From Saccharothrix australiensis (lineage in GTDB: Bacteria > Actinomycetota > Actinomycetes > Mycobacteriales > Pseudonocardiaceae): 64,000 bases of DNA. Of the stretch, positions 60,309-64,000 are shown one piece after another. The stretch is taken from contig NZ_RBXO01000001.1 in assembly GCF_003634935.1 (NCBI RefSeq), forward strand, positions 5,109,501 to 5,173,500, read 5' to 3'. The translations under genes were made by a program, and so were the position numbers. Below the pieces are notes generated by a model that saw only the letters and a program-made list of their open reading frames with translations, was not told the origin of the DNA and did not search any database. The number at the start of each line of letters is the position of its first letter. Within the stretch, counting starts at the first letter, position 1.

Positions 60309-62704
60309 CCGGCGTCGGGACCGCGGACGCCGAGGTCCTGCGCCACGTGCTGCGGCACGCCCTCCGGCTGGGCCGGCGGGAGTCGGAGGCCGAAGCCCTG
60401 CGCGCGATCCACGAGCTGTGCGGCAACGGCGCCTCGTGGCGGCAGGTCCTGGCGCGCATCCCGCTCGACAGGCTGTCGTTCCAACTGGAGGCGGGCGTCG
60501 AGCGCACGGCCGCCATCGCGGCGCTGACGAGTTGGTGCCGCGGCTTCAAGACCGGTCGCGAGGGCGGTCACCAGCGGCGCGAGTCCGAGGTGTTCGGGTA
60601 CCTGTCGGTCCTGCTGATCACGCTGATCACGATGGAGCCGTCCGACGGCGACGCGGCGCGCGAGGACCACGACTGCCCGAACCTGTGCCACGCCCTGGTG
60701 CGGGACGCCTCGGTGCGGCGGGCCCTGGTCGAGCTGTACTCGCCCGCCCGCACCGCCGAGCGCCACGTCGTCGGCGAGTGGGCGACCGTGCGGCGCGCGC
60801 GGTTCGAGTTCCACCGGCACGGGACGACGTCGTTCCTGCTGCGCGGCAAACCCGAGCAGGTGACCGCGCGGCACACCGAGTTCGCGCTCAAGTGCGTGCT
60901 CTTCCCGTACGCCGACATCCCGGTGATCGCGGCGAAGACCCGTTCCTACGAGGCCGAGCACAACTCGCTCGACGCCAACGGGCGGCTGGTCGGCCACATG
61001 GTCCGCGTCTGGGCGAGCACGGACAACTGGATCCTCATGGACTTCGCGGAGGGCCGCACCCTCGCGGAGGAGATCGACGCGCTCAAGCGGGAGGCCGCCC
61101 TGCCTGCGGCCGGCCGGTTCCGGCGACGGCGGCCCTCACCGGCCGGGAACGTCCGGCTGGACCTGATCCGCCGGGTGGGGCTGCCGCTGCTGGCCGCGCT
61201 GGCCGAGCTGCACCGGTGCGGCAAGCGCCACGAGGACCTGTCGCCGACCAACATCATCGTGCACCGCCGCGTACCCGACCGCGACGGCCGGGAGTACGAC
61301 CTGACCTTCGTGGACTTCGGTCGCAACTACCTCTACAGCGGCGCGCTCGCGGGCTCGCACGCGGCGCAGAGCGTCTACGTCGCGCCCGAGGTGCGCGCCA
61401 ACTCGGAGGACGTGCCGAAGGCCGACCTGTACTCGCTGGGCCGTATCCTGATCGCGCTCGGCGACGTCGGCGAGAACCGCGACGACACCATCCCGGACCG
61501 CTTCTACGGCCAGGCGCCGCTGATCGCGCGGGTCGTCGAGGACCTGATCGACGTGCGGCCCGACCGCAGGCTGCTGGTCTTCCCGGTCCCGATCGACGAC
61601 ACCGACGTCTACCACTACCTGCGGCAGGTGCTGGAGCAGGAACTGGACGTCACCCAGGCGGCGCTGGTGAACGACCCCGAGCTGCGCCCGCTCGCCATCC
61701 CCTACGACCGGCACACCGTGGTCGAGACCGTGCGGACGCTGTTCCCCGTGTCCCGCGAACCCAAGCGGCGACGGCGCATCTACCGCATGCGCAAGCAGCA
61801 GGGCGTGCTGGGCGACGCGCGGCGGTCGATGCACGCGCGGTGGCTGCTGTTCTTCTCGGTGGTGTCGTCGCTGAGCTACTTCGTCAGCGCCACGGTCTGC
61901 GTCCTGTGGTTCCTGCGCGACCTCGGCATCGACGTCCTCGGGCCGCCGGTGCAGCTCCTCCTGCGCCCCTGGGACGTGCCACCCGACGTCATCCCGCTCG
62001 TCGACGACCTGCGCGCGCCGGATTACCGGCTGGGCAAGGAGCACGTGTGGGAGAACCTCCCGGCGCGCATCATCGGCTTGAGCTTCGCCCTGGCGTCGGT
62101 CCGCTACTACCAGAACATCCTCGGTGGCCTCACCACGCTGGTCGCCGGCTCGTCCGCGCTGCCGGGGTCGCTGCTGCGGGTCGCGACGGAGGTCGCGATC
62201 CGCCTCATGGCGCCGTGGGCGTCGTGGTTGATCCTCTGGGTGAACCTGGTCGACGTCGACCACTGGCCGCTCGGGACGGCCATCGGCTACACCGGCGTGG
62301 TGTTCTCCAACCTGCTGTGCGCGGCGTTCGCGAGCCGGTACCTGGCGCTGGCGAGGGAGGCCAGGCTCAGCACCGTGCCGCCGGAGCACCAGAAGATCAT
62401 CGGCCTCGACGCGTTCCGCCAGTGGGGACCGACGGTCACGCTGTACAGCACCACGGTGTGGATCTTCGCGTACCTGATCATCAACAAGACGCTGAAGGAC
62501 ACGTACGTGTACGCGCTCTCGGTGGCGCTGGTCAACATCGGCCTGTTCTACGTGCTCAAGACCGGCATCAACGCGCTCGACGTCCGCACCGGCCTGAACC
62601 GCTGCTTCCTGGCGGCCGAACGCCTGCGCTACGAGGCGGAGGCGACCTACCGCCCCAAACCCCTGTCCGCGCGGAAGGAACCGGTGCTCGTCAACCCGGA
62701 CTGA
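60305..62704 (+). CDS. Kinase-fold protein with polytopic membrane tail, partner of the patatin
   Basis: A 799-aa protein with an unusual layout. Residues 1-150 are helical without known domain. Residues 170-430 form a protein-kinase-like fold: Lys196 in FALKCV, H309-E-D311 in KRHEDLSPTNIIV (HRD-like, with N after the loop) and D337 in VDFGRN (DFG). APEVRA and DLYSLGRILIALG follow as in true kinases. The Gly-rich loop is weak. After a basic linker (EPKRRRRIYRMRKQ), five or six membrane helices span residues 515-770 (LLFFSVVSSLSYFVSATVCV, PWASWLILWVNLV, TVWIFAYLIIN, YALSVALVNIGLFYVLK). The GTG start overlaps the patatin stop. It could be an active kinase or a pseudokinase sensor that controls the phospholipase. 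I know no described family with this pairing. Confidence 0.82.
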   Translation: MTGVGTADAEVLRHVLRHALRLGRRESEAEALRAIHELCGNGASWRQVLARIPLDRLSFQLEAGVERTAAIAALTSWCRGFKTGREGGHQRRESEVFGYLSVLLITLITMEPSDGDAAREDHDCPNLCHALVRDASVRRALVELYSPARTAERHVVGEWATVRRARFEFHRHGTTSFLLRGKPEQVTARHTEFALKCVLFPYADIPVIAAKTRSYEAEHNSLDANGRLVGHMVRVWASTDNWILMDFAEGRTLAEEIDALKREAALPAAGRFRRRRPSPAGNVRLDLIRRVGLPLLAALAELHRCGKRHEDLSPTNIIVHRRVPDRDGREYDLTFVDFGRNYLYSGALAGSHAAQSVYVAPEVRANSEDVPKADLYSLGRILIALGDVGENRDDTIPDRFYGQAPLIARVVEDLIDVRPDRRLLVFPVPIDDTDVYHYLRQVLEQELDVTQAALVNDPELRPLAIPYDRHTVVETVRTLFPVSREPKRRRRIYRMRKQQGVLGDARRSMHARWLLFFSVVSSLSYFVSATVCVLWFLRDLGIDVLGPPVQLLLRPWDVPPDVIPLVDDLRAPDYRLGKEHVWENLPARIIGLSFALASVRYYQNILGGLTTLVAGSSALPGSLLRVATEVAIRLMAPWASWLILWVNLVDVDHWPLGTAIGYTGVVFSNLLCAAFASRYLALAREARLSTVPPEHQKIIGLDAFRQWGPTVTLYSTTVWIFAYLIINKTLKDTYVYALSVALVNIGLFYVLKTGINALDVRTGLNRCFLAAERLRYEAEATYRPKPLSARKEPVLVNPD

Positions 62705-62857
62705 CCCCCGCTCCGGGGTGCGACCGCGGGAACCCGACCGCGGCCGGGCATCGCGCGGTTCCCCGACCACCGTGTCCATCCCCACATCTCGGGATGTCGG
62801 GAGGCCGGGGCGAGGCGGCACGGTGGGGTCATGTCGGCAGCTACGAGGGGGAGTTCG

Positions 62858-63199
62858 ATGAAGGTCTCGACACGTGTGGTGGCGGCGTTGGTCGCGGTGG
62901 GGGTCGGTGGTGCGACGCTCGCCTCGGTGGCCGCGGCGCAGCCGCGAGCGGAGCGGTTCGCCACGACCATCTGCCACCCGCCCGCGCGCGGGGTGAACAC
63001 GATCGACTTCAACGGGGCCCCGGTGTCGGCGAGTCAGCCGGTGGCGGTGTCGATCAGTGAGGGATTCCTCCACGGCGAAGGGCTCGGTGACGCGCGGATG
63101 ACCGTCGAGAACGTGACCGTCGTCGAGCGCTTGGTCAAGGTGCGGATCAACGTGCAGTGGGGTGAGCCGTTGCCGTTCTGCCTGCACTACGTGGGGTAG
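62858..63199 (+). CDS. Small secreted protein, 113 aa
   Basis: A signal peptide (MKVSTRVVAALVAVGVGGAT ... AAA) is followed by about 85 residues with a beta-rich pattern (NTIDFNGAPVSASQPVAVSI, MTVENVTVVERLVKVRINVQ) and two cysteines (TTICHPP, LPFCLHYV) that could form one disulfide. Family not recognised. The ATG at 62858 has GGGGGAG upstream; a GTC-adjacent ATG at 62831 is less likely. It stands alone between the patatin/kinase pair and a convergent LuxR gene. Confidence 0.65.
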   Translation: MKVSTRVVAALVAVGVGGATLASVAAAQPRAERFATTICHPPARGVNTIDFNGAPVSASQPVAVSISEGFLHGEGLGDARMTVENVTVVERLVKVRINVQWGEPLPFCLHYVG

Positions 63200-63284
63200 C
63201 CGGGGACGACCGGTCCGTCGGGCGAGGGGCCTCGACGGGCCGGGCCGGCACCCGCGGGGACACCGACAACGGCCGGACGGCCCG

Positions 63285-64000
63285 TCACCACCCGCCGCGG
63301 AGCAGGGCGGCGGAGAGTTCCTCGCGGCTGTTGACGCCCGTCTTGCGGTAGACCACGTCGAGGTGCTGGCGGACGGTGTGCACGGACAGCGCCAGTCGGC
63401 GCGCGATCTGCTTGGCGGGCATGCCTTCCAGGGCCTGCTCCAGCACCATGACCTCCCGCCGGGTGAGGCCGTGCCACGCGCCCGCCGCCGACAGCAGCAC
63501 CCGGCCGGAGGCGGGCTGCGCGGTCACCGCCACCTCGGCGACCGCGCCGCCCGACAGCGGCTGCGCGCGCAGCTCGACGAACCCCGACGGGGTGGGCACC
63601 CGGCAGACGGTCTCGGTGGCCCGGTGGTGCGACAACGCGGCCAGGTGCCAGGCCGCTCCCCGGTGCTCGCCGGGCGTCCGCGTGGCGTGGGGCAGCAGTT
63701 GGGCGAGCCAGTCCCCCGCGGAGGGCGTCGCCCTGAGCACCGCCCCGTCGGCTCCGACGACGAACACGCCGGGTGGCGCCGCGTGGCTGCTGGGCCGCAG
63801 CGGCCGGTCGGCCACGAACCGCCGGACGCCGGCGGCCAGCACCCGGCGGAGGCGTTCCGCGCGACGCCGCTCCTCCGCGGAGAACGACCTGCGCCCCCGC
63901 TCCCGCACGACGATGAGGGTGCCCCAGACCCGACCGCCGTCGGCCAGGACGATGGTCATCTCGACGCCGACGCCCTCGGCGGCCATCACCTCGCGCAGCG
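63285..64000 (-). CDS. LuxR-family regulator, N-terminal part outside the window
   Basis: The C-terminal about 235 residues of a LuxR regulator. The tail has a typical HTH (LTRREVMVLEQALEGMPAKQ, LSVHTVRQHLDVVYRKTGV). Upstream are a GAF/PAS-like segment (TIVLADGGRVWGTLIVVRER, then PPGVFVVGADGAVLRATPSA) and a linker. The frame is open to the window edge (LREVMAAEGVG), so the true start lies beyond base 64000. No adjacent target is visible. Confidence 0.85.
   Translation of the reverse strand, partial: LREVMAAEGVGVEMTIVLADGGRVWGTLIVVRERGRRSFSAEERRRAERLRRVLAAGVRRFVADRPLRPSSHAAPPGVFVVGADGAVLRATPSAGDWLAQLLPHATRTPGEHRGAAWHLAALSHHRATETVCRVPTPSGFVELRAQPLSGGAVAEVAVTAQPASGRVLLSAAGAWHGLTRREVMVLEQALEGMPAKQIARRLALSVHTVRQHLDVVYRKTGVNSREELSAALLRGGW

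Noticed and set aside
61136..63187. 680-codon minus-strand frame opposite the membrane kinase
   Set aside because: The composition (Asp, Arg, Gly, His rich, no hydrophobic core) is that of an antisense shadow; the plus strand has clear kinase and membrane segments.
1..64000. CRISPR arrays, tRNA or rRNA genes, complete insertion sequences
   Set aside because: No regularly spaced repeats with unique spacers, no cloverleaf-like sequence with CCA context, and no transposase domain were found on reading both strands.

Overview
The window is very GC-rich, with GTG and TTG starts, four-base stop/start overlaps, long antisense open frames, ESX-type PE/PPE-like proteins, Ser/Thr kinases with secreted sensor domains, LAL regulators and many paralogous transporter/regulator pairs. 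This points to an actinomycete, most likely a Pseudonocardiales genome of the Saccharothrix/Actinosynnema/Lentzea/Amycolatopsis kind (inference; no rRNA or tRNA gene is present). It reads as an accessory chromosomal arm: regulators, transporters, carbohydrate enzymes, specialised metabolism and several decayed genes, with no core informational genes.

Layout. 0-5.5 kb: a hypothetical protein, a membrane protein, a NarL-type two-component system, a CoiA-like nuclease and a methyltransferase. 5.7-10.9 kb: an ESX-type substrate/chaperone trio (EspG-like, PPE-like, PE-like) divergent from an FHA protein and a receptor-type Ser/Thr kinase. 11-19.5 kb: a secreted PL6-type lyase, a shrunken GH92 mannosidase, a cytochrome P450, then a decayed stretch holding FabF and FabG fragments, a frameshifted Wzt-type ABC ATPase and an MFS remnant. 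19.5-30.8 kb: a LacI-controlled block. A sugar ABC importer operon lies on the minus strand. A divergent operon (asparaginase-fold amidohydrolase, NodB-fold deacetylase, MFS carrier, two SDRs, a CxxC protein) starts at a well-formed promoter with a LacI-type palindrome. 31-35 kb: MFS/MarR and AraC/MFS pairs. 35-39.4 kb: a secreted fulvocin C-like protein, a membrane-anchored DUF916-like protein and a secreted metallophosphoesterase with a WxL-like tail.

39.9-59 kb looks like a small specialised-metabolite locus. Aspartokinase, a GriI-type aldolase and a GriH-type (dehydroquinate synthase II family) enzyme form the known aminohydroxybenzoate route from aspartate semialdehyde. With them are an O-methyltransferase, an AMP-forming ligase, a VOC protein and a LAL regulator. 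Further right are three SDR/NmrA-type oxidoreductases, a DAO-family FAD oxidase, two berberine-bridge-type FAD oxidases, a cupin, a SugE-type SMR exporter and its TetR regulator. Four copies of one palindrome (TGTAnCGnnCGnTACA) at the TetR/SMR and SDR promoters tie these genes into one regulon.

59-64 kb: a patatin-like phospholipase overlaps the gene of a kinase-fold protein with a polytopic membrane tail, an arrangement I do not recognise. A small secreted protein and a LuxR regulator cut by the window edge follow. I saw no rRNA, tRNA, CRISPR array or complete insertion sequence. The best candidates for undescribed biology are the patatin/membrane-kinase pair, the aminohydroxybenzoate locus with its TetR regulon, and the asparaginase/NodB operon.
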